From assembly GCA_023974075.1 (NCBI GenBank), contig CM043801.1:21445236-21509235 (forward strand): DNA of 64,000 nucleotides, given 5' to 3'. Of the stretch, positions 13,179-23,228 are shown in pieces. Under the pieces are notes generated by a model. It saw only the letters and a list, made by a program, of their open reading frames with translations, was not told where the DNA came from and searched no databases. Within the stretch, counting starts at the first letter, position 1, and the number at the start of each line of letters is the position of its first letter. The position numbers and the translations under genes are program-made. The stretch is from Chaenocephalus aceratus. Lineage: Eukaryota > Chordata > Actinopteri > Perciformes > Channichthyidae.

Positions 13179-14154
13179 TAGGGGTGTTGAAAATAATCGT
13201 TTCTACGATGCATTGCGATGCGGACGTGGACGATTCGGTCTCGATGCAGTGACGGAAGATAATCGGTTATAGAGTAGTAACGTTTCTTCCTGATTTTCCG
13301 GCCACGTTTTTTCTGTCACTTTACTATCAAATCGGTCGGTGACGCAGAGATCAGGGAACAGACGTGACACCGGCACAGCAACACCGAACATGGAGCAGTC
13401 TGCTTTATCCACCAACACAAGAACACCAGTCCAGAACCAACAGCAGAAGGACCCGCTCCGAATCACTCCGTGTCGCTGCGGCTCAGAGACACAGACAGGG
13501 ATTTATGTTTTTCAAAAATAATCGCGTTACAATCATGTCAGGTTTTTGGTGGATTTAATTAAGTCTTGGATTGCAGAGTATGAATGTCCTCTCGCAATTT
13601 TCAGACGATATATACGTGTGTAAAGTTTGTGAAGGCAGGAGGAAAAAAACTTCCGCGATCACCGTCTCCTCTCCGTTCCTCCAAGCCCCGCCCCCTCCCT
13701 GAAAATAATGAGTGACAGGCTGATAGTGACCCGATAGAAACTTTATTATTCACTTAATCACTGAGATATAATGAAGCTAATTTAATCTCATACATTCATG
13801 GGATTCATGTAACAGTGAGACAGAGAATGTAAGTGTGCACCCACATGCAGTATTTTAGTTTGTATATGCTGTTGTAAATACTGTGTGATGCCACATTCAG
13901 GACCTTCAGTGTCCTTTCTTAAAGGAATGGTCCACTCATTAGATAATTATTCAAAACTTCAGTATTTAGTGAAACGTTATGTTTAAACCATACCCTGAAG
14001 AAATCAGCGATATTCCCCGGTAAATAATGATTTTATAGCTCTTTTTTATCAAGACCTGTATATTCCGTCTGGCCGCCGCCATGTTTGCCATTTTCAGTAA
14101 TCACGTGATGGTCGTGACGTCATCCATGCGTTCACTTTGTCAACACACGGAAAC

Positions 14155-14253
14155 ATGGTGGAGTATTTCAGTTCGGACTCGTCAGCAGAGGAACAAGTTT
14201 TGACCAATGTGAAGAGATTGGATGGGGGAATTCATCCATACATATCAGTATGA
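14155..14253 (+). pseudogene. Truncated second ORF of the Kolobok-like element
   Basis: A 32-codon frame starts MVEYFSSDSSAEEQ and runs to GGIHPY, then enters foreign sequence and stops. The acidic serine-rich start followed by an I-x-P-Y motif resembles the N-terminus of transposon-borne proteins seen repeatedly in fish genomes, but I recognise this only by general pattern. It is divergent from the THAP frame. Confidence 0.35.
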
Positions 14254-14440
14254 CAATACGACACCCTCTGTCCTAAGACCCTCACATCGTACAAGGAAAA
14301 ACTTCCGAAGAAAACCCCCAGTTTAAAGGGAACATGGGAGAAACCTCAGGGAGAGCAACAGAGGAGGGATCCCTCTCCCAGGACGGACAGACGTGCAATA
14401 GATGCCGTGTGTAAATTGAAAAGATAATACATTTGCAACA
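14254..14440 (-). repeat. Dispersed teleost repeat (LINE-like 3' segment), fragment
   Basis: The minus-strand sequence contains a block reading CTGTCCGTCCTGGGAGAGGG and onward to GTTTCTCCC and GTTTTTCCTTG, a very common dispersed sequence in teleost genomes and transcripts, usually near the 3' end of a retroelement. It interrupts the plus-strand frame that starts at 14155. The exact parent family is not certain. Confidence 0.5.
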
Positions 14441-14570
14441 TAGGTAGTCCAAATGTTTGGAAATGCATGTGTGTATAATGGGAAGATGATATAAGATACT
14501 ATATGTATGCATGTAGTACCACCCTTGCTAGCGATTCCCTCTCTAGTTTAGCATACTCAGCTTCGTTGTC

Positions 14571-14739
14571 CCTGGCCATAGAATCACGATTTTATGGGGC
14601 CGGAAAAAACTGGGGTAAAATACACACTAGCCAGTATTACGCTATATGGAAAGGCCACCAAAAACTGTCCTGGCCTGGATGCTAAAGGACGTTAAAACGG
14701 GGCTAGCCGCTGCAATGGAAATGCGCTATAACATACCTT
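14571..14739 (-). repeat. PIF/Harbinger-end-like segment inside the Kolobok element
   Basis: This segment is closely similar to the right end of the Harbinger element at 21140-21297: both share CACGATTTTATGGGGCCGG, a TATATGGAAAGGCCAC block and a terminus GGAAATGCGC followed by TAA or TTA. The right boundary is clear; the left is not, and no matching left terminus is visible, so it may be truncated. Its insertion provides the last ~14 codons of the THAP reading frame. Confidence 0.6.
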
Positions 14740-15114
14740 ATTCTTACTCCGAGCACTACTTCTGCTCCTCCGTCGCTTCACACTTGCAGAGGGCGATTTC
14801 TCTACTGGCCGAACTGGTGTCCTGGTCGGTGATGACACCAGAAAGACCGATGGTACTGCATCTCCATTGAGTAATGGTTGTTCTTTAAATCCCATGTTAT
14901 GTTTGATCATACTCTCAGAGTAGTCGTCCGGAAATGTGAAATGTTCGCTGCATACATGAGCCTGTAAATCTCTCGGTTCGGGCCAGCCACATTTCGCTAG
15001 CCACTGCCTCCGAATGTACTTCTTATGCTTACCTTTTGGCAACAGATGGAACCGAGCATTCCGTGGATTGTTCCTATCCGAATTATGGCAATATTTCGCG
15101 ATACAGTGAGGCAT
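14692..15114 (-). pseudogene. THAP-domain protein fragment of the Kolobok-like element
   Basis: A 140-residue frame starts MPHCIAKYCHN. The THAP C2CH signature is visible: Cys4 and Cys9, a QWLAKCGW block near residues 38-44, Cys55 and His58 in AHVCSEHF, and the AVPSVF motif at residues 86-91. THAP domains are zinc-dependent DNA-binding modules, used by Kolobok and P-type transposases to bind their own ends. After about residue 125 (RRRSRSSARSKN) the frame runs into the Harbinger-derived segment and stops at 14692, so the catalytic part is missing. The domain itself looks undamaged. Confidence 0.8.
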
Positions 15115-15740
15115 ATTTGAATAGAGAAACTACAGTAAATAACATGGAGATCAACGTGTCTTCGAAAACCAAACGCATGGATGACGTCACGTCCGTAAAA
15201 TGGCGGCGCCCACAGTGTTGATGTTATTTCGGTATATAATCAGTTTAAAATCACTGATAATGTCATCGGATTAAAAAAAAAAAAAGAGAGACTGGCAGAG
15301 ACTGGTCTGTTTTATCGGATGATAATTTTTAAAAAATGAGTGTCATGAGCATACCATTCCTTTAACAGAAGACCGTGGCTAGAAGCTGCAGCTAGACTGC
15401 AGAAGCATTAGCTTTTTGTTTTTGAGGATGGAACAACTTCACACACGGAGGCTAGACCTATACAATTCATTTATTTTGGTTTTTAAATTAATGTAAAGAC
15501 ATTTATGTTATTGACTTCTGAAGCACTTTCTAAATAATAAAAATAGAGTTCATATGTATTTACTGCATGTATGCATTGATGAAAAATAAGCCATGTGCAG
15601 TAATATAGAAAATTGAGGATGCAACGCATTGGTATGAATCGTGATGCACCGGGATATCGAACCGAATCGAATCGTTGACAGGATAATCGTAATCGAATCG
15701 AATCGTGAGACCAGTGAAGATGCACAGCCCTACTGAACAG

Positions 15741-15972
15741 CATTGTTAAAACCTGCTCCAAGATCATCGGCGTGAAACAGAGAGACTTAAATTCCTTCTG
15801 TAACCAACAGATTCTGCGGAAAGCAGAGAGCATTCTGAACTCTCCAGGTCATGTACTCTCACATGAATTTCGTCTGTTGCCATCAGGGCGAAGATATGCT
15901 CTACCTGCTCAAAGGACTAATCGCTTTTCTAAATCCTTCACCGCTTCTGCACTCAAACTTTTAAATTCTTGA
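15741..15972 (+). pseudogene. C-terminal coding end of the Rex1-like LINE
   Basis: Coding sequence resumes directly after the hAT target duplication. It includes VKQRDLNSF, ILRKAESIL, HEFRLLPSGRRYALP and ends ALKLLNS, a layout characteristic of the C-terminus of Rex1-type LINE proteins. The stop is followed by the LINE 3' UTR. It belongs with the RT fragment that ends at 13178. Confidence 0.75.
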
Positions 15973-16330
15973 AAAGGCTTTTAACTTGATTATTTATTTA
16001 TTTATTTATTATTGTGATGCTTTGAACTATTTATAGTGTATTATTATAATTATCCGCATCTGTGCTCCCGGGTGTATCTGTGTGTTTTCTTCTTGTATGT
16101 TCCTGCCTGTGTACATGACATAAACTGCTGCTCATAACCAATTGCCCCTTGCGGGATTAATAAAGTTGTTGATTGATTGATTGATTGATTGAATTGCTGT
16201 GTGCCCATTTCCCATGGTAATATGGCTAATGTGTTTATTTATTATTTGTGGGGAAATTTAAATTTGTGTTATTTATCTTTTTTCTCAAGATTTAAATGAA
16301 GCTCAGCGCAAGTTCTTTCCGGAAGACTGG

Positions 16331-17392
16331 GGTTGCGTTCCAATAATCCAAAAATCAGCTCCTAAATTCTAACCCTATCTCCTATTCCTTGACCTCTGAG
16401 TGAAACGTCACGGGGTTAAGGGATAGTGGATAGGAGAATTCAAAAGGACTTAGGAGAAGAGACTGCGGTACTTTAGAGAATCCGACTGCACTTTCACTAT
16501 CCGACGTGTTTATGATGCGCCAGCGGACGTCATGAATGTGCGTCTGCTGCTGTGGGGAAACTATGGAAACTACAGTTTTCTATACAGCGGACTACAACAT
16601 GGATTTTTAATAAGAACGAGGGACTACTGTAAACTCATCTAGAGACTCTGCACCGTGCTCTGATGCTGTTGCTTTGCTTTATGAACGTGGACAACAGAGA
16701 AACATATTCTTCATGACCAAAGTTGGAATTGAAATAAAAAAGGAAAGTGAAACTTATGCTCGTCACCCTCTCCCTCCGGTCCACATTAATACAAATGATC
16801 CAAATACGTATGATTGTATGAACTATGAAAATATCTTAAAATCAATACAAATGTATTTATTATAAACGTTAGTCCTTACCATCTATCACTGTGTACATCA
16901 CCATTCAAACATCTTTTAAAAGTTGAACAAACTCCACACAGCTCAGTAAAGACTGTGAGATGTTGACTTTATTTGATAATTTCAGTAAAAACTAATGTTC
17001 ATATTTCTCTCTTTGATTATAATACTGATGCACGTTCAGAACAAAGCACTTTGGCAACTTACCACATACGTTTTAAAATGCTTAATAAGCACCGTAACGT
17101 TCATGATATAATTTCTCGGTCATAATCGGTTGTTTCCGTGAACGGCCGACTGTTGAGTGACGGCAAATGCTGCGGCTGCAATGCATTGGGGGGCAGCATT
17201 TTCTCCTCTCCTTTCGGTAAGGGAGGTCCAGTGGTTCCTAAGCTAAAGGAGGTTATAAAGGAAGTTTGAAACCTCCTTTCCTTTCATTTAGAGAATTGGA
17301 ACGGCACTTATCATGGCTGTCAGTGACGTACTTCCGGGTCATTTCACTCCGTTAGGAAGGTTCCTAAGCTAAATGGACTATTGGAACGCAAC
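16331..17392. mobile_element. ~1.06-kb non-coding TIR element (same family as the array at 49989-52800)
   Basis: Termini GGTTGCGTTCCAATA and TATTGGAACGCAACC are perfect inverted repeats, flanked by a TGG triplet on both sides. The interior matches the copies at 49989-52800, for example CTCCTAAATTCTAACCCTATC at one end and GGAAGGTTCCTAAGCTAAATGG at the other. No protein is encoded. The superfamily is unresolved; this copy's terminal bases differ from the GCTGCAGTCGAATAG ends of the others, although the inner sequence is conserved. Confidence 0.8.
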
Positions 17393-18369
17393 CTGGGTGT
17401 ATACATTCACTCCGCAGCTGCATATAATCAGCTCATCACAGGCGTTCTTTTTAACCTATTACATTTCACCTCATTCTCCAGCAGCCAATCAACGTGCTGC
17501 AGCCAAACTATAAAATGGTTCTCCTCTCTCCTGCAGTCAGCTGTGATTTCAGGTGTTCATGCACCTTATCATATGGCATGTGTCAATAAATGTTCAAACA
17601 AAATTAATTCTCTCCTGATTGAAACATCATGTGTTGAAATAAACAACTGCAGTTCAAAATAAAAAGTGAATTGCCTAATATTTTTGTTGTGGAATCAATT
17701 AATGTCTTTCTTTAAAGGCAAAAACATGAAAAAGCTAAGAAAAAAAAATATTGAATACAATATATTTGGAGCAACTTAATTTATAAATGGTTGTCAACTT
17801 AAAAACGTGTGTTCACAATGATGGTAATTAAGTACATACAACTTAAAATTCCTTTTAAATCATACGGTAAAACAAGTTGGAACAACTTAATTTTTGGAGT
17901 AATCAACTTAAAAACTTGTGTTTATGCTACCAATTATTAAGTAAGTGGTAATTAAAAACACCTCTGATTGTAGAGGAAAAGCCTTCTCCCCTAACTCAAA
18001 TAACTTTGTTGCTTTAAGACAATTTCATTAGAAGTTGTCTTAACTCAATAAACATCGATGCAAACTGTTGCCTTGATTTTCTTTGTTGAGCCAAGGCATT
18101 TGTTTTTAGAGTGCACACTTATGGCGCATTTCCACTGCAGCGGGGTAGCCCCGTTTAAGCGTCCCCAAGCGTCCTCGCTCAGGCCTCGGGTTGCTTCGCT
18201 GGCCGTCCGAGGCCGTGGCGCATTTCCATTACAGTTTAGGACCTGGGGTAGCAACGCAGTGTAGGCGGGGCGATCAGCTTTTTGGCGGGCTTTTTGTGCG
18301 GTACGACGCTGGGTAAAACTGCAGTGGCGTCATCTTCAATGCGACACAACTCACAAAACACACACAACA

Positions 18370-18585
18370 ATGGAGGATGTGGAAGCGATCGTTTACTTGT
18401 TTCTTGTGAAATCCATGGTGCTGACATGCTTTGCTCTGCATAACCTCTGCGAGAGTCATGGAGAGGACTATGATGATGGGTGGAATGCACCAGCAGCAGC
18501 AGAGCCTGGGGTAGCAGTGGCTCAAGGTGCAGAGGAGGAGGGCACTGACATCAGAGAGGGTTTGATGCGCTACCTGAATACCTAA
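18370..18585 (+). pseudogene. Harbinger transposase remnant (N- and C-terminal ends fused by internal deletion)
   Basis: The frame opens with MEDVEAIVYLFLV, resembling a transposase start, and passes directly into VLTCFALHNLCES, the last conserved helix of the PIF/Harbinger DDE domain, followed by an acidic tail and a stop. All three catalytic acidic residues and the several hundred residues around them are absent, so a single large internal deletion is the simplest reading. Poly(A)-signal-like AATAAA lies just downstream near 18620. Confidence 0.7.
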
Positions 18586-19600
18586 ATATGCATTGTATTG
18601 TATTCATTGTATTGAACATAAATAAATCTTTTTTTTTTCATATACATGTGTTTGTCAAATGTTTTAAACAAATGTTATCTGAATTGAATATTTAGTAAAT
18701 ATTTGAATTCCAAGCACCAGTAAGTACTGCCCCATAATAAGAACATTTGAGGAAATATCAGATCATGAAAAGAAAATATTTCTAATAAATTAAGCGAATA
18801 TCAAAGCTAACTATAAACATAATACTAAAGTGTAAAACACAGCAAAACTATATTCATAAATGCAAGTGTAAAATAGTGTGGACAATTGTAAACATGGATG
18901 GAGGCTAAAGTATCCACAACATAAAATAATATATTAAAATATAACCTCAATCTTTCTTCTAGACATGTTAAAAGCTTGCTTGAATGGGTTATAGGTTTCT
19001 TTTGTTCTCTCGTCTTTGAAATATATAAGGAATGTGTTGTTTGAGTCTAGTAGAACGAGGGTATTACAATTGAGCAATTTCTACATGTATTATGTATTTA
19101 TCATGCATTCTTAATACTATTACAAAATAAACATGTAATAATGATTTAGAGGAGGACCTCAAGCTAGCAAACTCAATTTCTTGCTTTAAATCTCTTAAAA
19201 CTAAGGGGCTTTTTCCTAACTGATGGTGTTTGTTATTGCTTTATAAATTCATGTATGTTTATATCTTCTCTAAATCAAGATTATGTGAATCTGATTTTTT
19301 TCTGTTGGGTGCAATTCATTATCAACAAGAGATAAGATAAGTCAAAGAAGTACTTTATTGATGGCAGTATAAAAATACAAAAAACATTTTGCATCAAAAA
19401 GGCATGTCATTAAACAATACAAATAAAAAATGTAAAACTGTATTGCAGCCAGCATAAATATACATGGCATGGAAAAAATAAATATAAAATGAACATTTTA
19501 AAGAAAATAAATAAACAAGGAAGTACAAATGTTGCATTTAAAAATTAACTAGATACAAAATATATAATATGTACAATAACTATTAAGGTTATTTGAAGTA

Positions 19601-20972
19601 TCACGGAGGAGACGGGCCACGTCGGCTGCCCAGTCCCCCTAGCACCTCGCCAAGAGTGCGCAGGAAGGCTAGGTTGAAGGTCTCTGCTTGAGCAGCCTCC
19701 TCCCTTCTCAAGACGGCCTCCTCCCTTCTCAAGGCCGCATCCAACTCCCATCTCCGCTCAGCAGACGCTTTGGCCCAGTCCAAGTGCCGTTCCTGCTGGG
19801 CCATGTGCTGTTCATGGTGCCGTTCCTGCTGGGCCCGATCCTCTCCTCCTCGTTTCCTCTTGCCTAGGTGACAATAAGATAATACTTAGCAATAAGGAAA
19901 AAACACTGCACAGGTACAGGTCACACAAGGATATAAGAATAACATGTATAAACAGAACAACAGTAAGGTGAACTAAAGAAAGTTCTGGCCCTAGATGTTT
20001 ACAATGATTGTGAAAGTGAATTACATTATGTCCAGCCTGTTGATAATGAATATAAATATATGTATATGATAGGATGTCACACACAACTGTACTAGCTGCT
20101 TACTAGCTAAGACTTTACTTGTAACAGAGCATTTCCACACAGTGGTATAGCTTATTTTAATTACTGACGATGGATGATCCAAGGTTTAAAAAAACAAAAA
20201 CACAATTCCAGTCGTTTTGCCATTTATATTTCTTACCTAGAACCACACGCTGCGGTGTCGTGATGGCACTCGGTGTTGGTGGTTGAGTTGGTGTCGATTC
20301 TTCGGCTGGGGTCCGTTCTGGATTCGATGACGATGTGGACGGAACACTGCCATCAACCGTTGTTCGGGAATGTTCCTCCTCACGAGTCCCAATGTAATCA
20401 TCTAGAACAGCAAAATGACTTGTTAATTCCACAAACTACTGCAGCACAATACTAAATAGCAACAACAACTATAGAAAAGAAAAACTGAACGTAAACAATG
20501 ACACATTGCTACATGCTATGTAGCTCTTCGGGGCTCCATAAAAGCATGGGTTGTCGAACATTAATGTAAGGATAAAATAGACTTCTTTGTTAGAAGTGAG
20601 CGTACCTTGCAGGGACTCCAGTAAAGCCGTTGCAGATTCCAGGCCTCCCTCCCTCCCAACGTTGGCCAGTCGATGGCCGTAAATCTGGTCCGACAAGTCG
20701 AACCACTTCCATTGTTTCCTACCCGCACCACTCGTGTTATTGTTGTCCTTTACTTGGCGATATTCACTCTTCATCTTTTTGAGTTTTTCCCTACACAGCA
20801 GGAAAGTCCTCGAAAATCCGCGTTCGGACATCTGTGCAGAGACATCCTGGAACACTTTCACATTGCGCGTTGTTCCGTCGAGCTCCCGTTGGATTTTATC
20901 ATCCCCAATGAGATTAAGGAACGTCGTCACCTCCTCGGTCGACCACGGTGTGCTTTTCTTCGACGTTGCCAT
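19601..20972 (-). CDS. Harbinger accessory Myb/SANT-like DNA-binding protein, three exons, intact
   Basis: Three exons join in one frame: 20606-20972 (donor GTACGC), 20237-20401 (acceptor TTCTAG, donor GTAAGA) and 19601-19863 (acceptor CACCTAG), giving 795 nt and 264 residues ending in TGA. Exon 1 holds a Myb/SANT/MADF-type trihelix: STPWSTEEVTTFLNLIGDD, then a central helix and KMKSEYRQVKDNN, and ends with KQWKWFDLSDQIYG. The middle exon is a Ser/Thr/Pro-rich linker. The last exon is a charged Gln/Glu/Arg-rich coiled-coil-like stretch (QQERH repeats, ALRREEAVLRREEA). In PIF/Harbinger elements such proteins bind the TIRs and help bring the transposase to the nucleus and DNA. All splice sites and the frame are undamaged. 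Confidence 0.85.
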
Positions 20973-21300
20973 TTTTGTAGCTCCTCTGTTTACAAAATGC
21001 TGTTTATAAAAATGCTGCAAGCTTGCTTCTAGATATATATGCGACGCTAGGGATGATCTCGCGCGCGATCTTGTGACGATTCTCTCTGACCAATCAGCAG
21101 TCGAGAGTGTTGACGTCACTAGTTCAGCCCTGGCCTGGCCTGATAGAACCACGATTTTATGGGGCCGGAAAAAGAGGGAAAAAGTACCCGCTAGCTGGTG
21201 CTAGGCTATATGGAAAGGCCACTAAAAACTGGCCTGGCCGCTTGAGGACGGTTAAGGACGCTTAAACGGGGCTACCCGCTGCAGTGGAAATGCGCCATTA

Positions 21301-22570
21301 CTGCCTTGAGTCTGTTGGTACATCACCCACTCAGGGGTAGTCTGTTTGATGTCCAACCCTCTGCAAGATTAAAAACAATCAACAACAACAATAGCAGCAG
21401 CAGCAACAGCCAGAACAACAGCTCCAGCATATGGCTATTAAATCTAAAAGGCGATCATGCATCAAAAGGAAAACTAGATTTCTATCATTATTATCAACAC
21501 TATGTGGCTGCTTCAGGGGCTCATTTTAGCAAATATCATTTCCTATAGACAACAGATTGGGTCATGCGATGGGTTGAGTATGGAATGAGCAAATATGCTA
21601 ATAGGATGACAGAATGGAATGCATGAAGAATACATACAGTACACCTCCATACACAGATAAACAAACACAGAAAATAAGAACAGCTAATGGTTTGCAATGT
21701 TGCTGAACAAAACAAAGATAAGGTTGAGCCAAAGAAAACCGTCAAATTAGTTGACACCCCACAAATGCAAGAGATTAAAGCTTGTATTACTCCGAGACCA
21801 GGTTGCATGCCTCTCTGTTCCCATTTCATGTGATATTAAACCTCTTGTGCTCCTGACCTGTGGGCTACGCTGAAATCTAACCTAATCCTGGCTACCAATA
21901 CTACAGGTCAAAATCAAGAAACAGTACATTAGTCAATATGTAGAGCAAGCTTATTGTTATGAGCGTTAACAAGGAATGCTTTGAGATCCCTTTAATAGTG
22001 GATATACTATCTAGGATCAGACCAGAGAACATCTGAAGATGGCTGCTACAAACATGAAAACACTAGAAGTGTGTCTGACTGGGTATGCTATCTAAAATGG
22101 TGCCTTTTACATAAGCCCACATTTCCCCGGTGACGTGTCAGAGGTCAGCCCTTGAGTTATGATTATTACGACCACAGGGGAGTACGGCGTGTGGGATTTA
22201 GGGTGCTAGGCATGTCTCATTCCCCCTTCAGCTGTCACCAATCCCCTCCAGAGGCCATGCCTCAACTGACTGACAGGTGTAAATAATGACTTGAGTTCAG
22301 AGGTCACCAGTCAACATAAGCACACAGGCCAAACACAGCTGCATGCAACCTCTGAAACATGGACCTCACCTCCCTGAGGATTCCATAATTAAGTGAGGGT
22401 TTCCATCAGTGAGCAAAAGGTCTGGACTTGTTGAGCCTTTGAAAAAAATATTAATTTATATAACAGATTCACTACTAAAAAGCTGATTATTTCGCTGCAC
22501 TTTTATTCATTGTAATTCATGTGAAGAGTGTACAAATAATTTTGAAAACCTTTATTAAGTTGATAAATCA
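21301..22570. other. Intergenic DNA
   Basis: No supported gene. A short CAA/CAG-rich run lies near 21377-21425. Nothing else was recognised. Confidence 0.5.
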
Positions 22571-22960
22571 TTAAAGGTGGGGTAGGTCATTTTGGAGAAA
22601 CCAGCTCGAGTGCGCTTGAATTTGAAAATACACAGCCGGAGAAAATCTGCCACTTCCTTACAGAGCCCCTCCTCCAACACACACAAACGTGCACATGACC
22701 AATGAGGGCACGAGCTAAGTATGTGCACAGATGGAAGGCTGACAGGCAGGTAGGCCATCCAGTTATTTTAGCCGGGCCGGCTCAGATGATTGGTCGTGCT
22801 TTTTACAGTACTACGGCTTCCACAGATGACATTCTTTTATGTATTTTTTGTCAAAGCACTTAAGATATTCATTGCTATCGGGATGTTTAGAGCATTCCAT
22901 GGAATATAACAAAAAGTGTATCTCGAGCCGGTTTCTCAAACTTACCTACCCCACCTTTAA
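22571..22960. mobile_element. TTAA-flanked MITE, copy 2
   Basis: Termini TTAA-AGGTGGGGTAGG and CCTACCCCACCT-TTAA are inverted, with TTAA exact on both sides (22571-22574, 22957-22960). It is in the opposite orientation to the copy at 8506-8847 and about 50 bp longer, retaining a middle segment (AGCCGGGCCGGCTCAGATGA) that the other has lost. It encodes nothing. Confidence 0.85.
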
Positions 22961-23072
22961 CTTAATTGATTCACTTCCAAGCCGCACTTCGTAATTTAAA
23001 AAACATTATACTGTTTATTACCGTTTTTCTGCTCAACATTCATTATGCTGTTCACCTATGCTGCACTTACAG

Positions 23073-23228
23073 GAAGAGAGCAGGGCCTTTGGAAACAAGA
23101 TGGAGGAGGGGGAAGCTCTCATTATGGCGCCGCACATTCCAGAAAGTGAGAGATCAGCCTGGAGGCCTCAGCAGATGACAGCAGCTGCATTTCCCAGCCT
23201 TATGAGGATGCTGCTAGTGGTGGAGACG
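23073..23228 (+). other. Exon-like segment, unassigned
   Basis: A GC-richer, fully open 156-nt stretch lies between an acceptor-like CACTTACAG and a consensus donor GTAAGT. In the open frame it would encode about 52 residues starting EESRAFGNKMEEGEA. I do not recognise the protein and find no partner exon nearby. It could be a noncoding-RNA exon or coincidence. Confidence 0.2.

Larger units (their letters stand above)
13923..15361. mobile_element. Kolobok-like element with THAP gene, TTAA target duplication
   Basis: Termini AGGAATGGT and ACCATTCCT are inverted repeats bounded by TTAA on both sides (13919-13922 and 15362-15365). A THAP zinc-finger reading frame lies on the minus strand. TTAA targeting together with a THAP domain is the known hallmark of the Kolobok superfamily. 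The element is about 1.4 kb, too short for a full transposase, and is itself interrupted by at least one other repeat and a Harbinger-derived segment. A divergent short frame begins at 14155 on the plus strand. Confidence 0.75.
13179..15732. mobile_element. Non-autonomous hAT element inserted in the Rex1 LINE
   Basis: An exact 8-bp target duplication CTGAACAG flanks the element (13171-13178 and 15733-15740), and the duplication lies within LINE coding sequence. Termini TAGGGGTGT and ACAGCCCTA are imperfect inverted repeats. Subterminal regions are rich in AATCG/GAATCG motifs at both ends, typical of one class of fish hAT MITEs. No transposase is encoded by the hAT itself; its middle is occupied by the Kolobok-like element. 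Confidence 0.9.
10470..16194 (+). mobile_element. Rex1/L2-clade LINE, split by a hAT insertion
   Basis: A non-LTR retrotransposon in two pieces, about 10470-13178 and 15741-16194. The first piece encodes an endonuclease region followed by reverse-transcriptase motifs; the second carries the C-terminal coding end, a 3' UTR with a TTTA repeat, an AATAAAG signal and a terminal GATT repeat at about 16170-16192, typical of Rex1/CR1-like fish LINEs. The 5' boundary is uncertain; about 10470 is where the sequence changes character just before a T-run. Several frame breaks show that the copy is dead. Confidence 0.8.
10042..18113. mobile_element. Possible outer DNA transposon with CACTCTAAAAAC ends hosting nested insertions
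   Basis: The left terminus CACTCTAAAAAC at 10042 has an exact inverse GTTTTTAGAGTG ending at 18113. The inner flanks at both ends (about 10080-10330 and 17660-18090) share an unusual texture of ACTTAATT / CAACTTAA motifs in opposite sense, as expected of the two arms of one element. All intervening LINE, hAT, Kolobok and other elements would then be later insertions. The left flank is CA-rich, so the target duplication is ambiguous. Two independent elements with the same ends cannot be excluded. Confidence 0.45.
18122..21297. mobile_element. PIF/Harbinger transposon, 3.2 kb
   Basis: Inverted termini TGGCGCATTTCCACTGCAG and CTGCAGTGGAAATGCGCCA are flanked by TTA duplicates (18119-18121, 21298-21300), the diagnostic 3-bp PIF/Harbinger target. 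Inverted similarity continues through GGGGTAGCCCCGTTTAAGCG. It carries the two genes expected of the superfamily in convergent orientation: a transposase remnant on the plus strand at the left and a Myb/SANT-like gene on the minus strand at the right. The transposase is internally deleted, so the copy is non-autonomous. Confidence 0.93.

Noticed and set aside
20673..21032. Plus-strand open frames across 20673-21032
   Set aside because: Shadows of the Harbinger Myb/SANT exon on the other strand.
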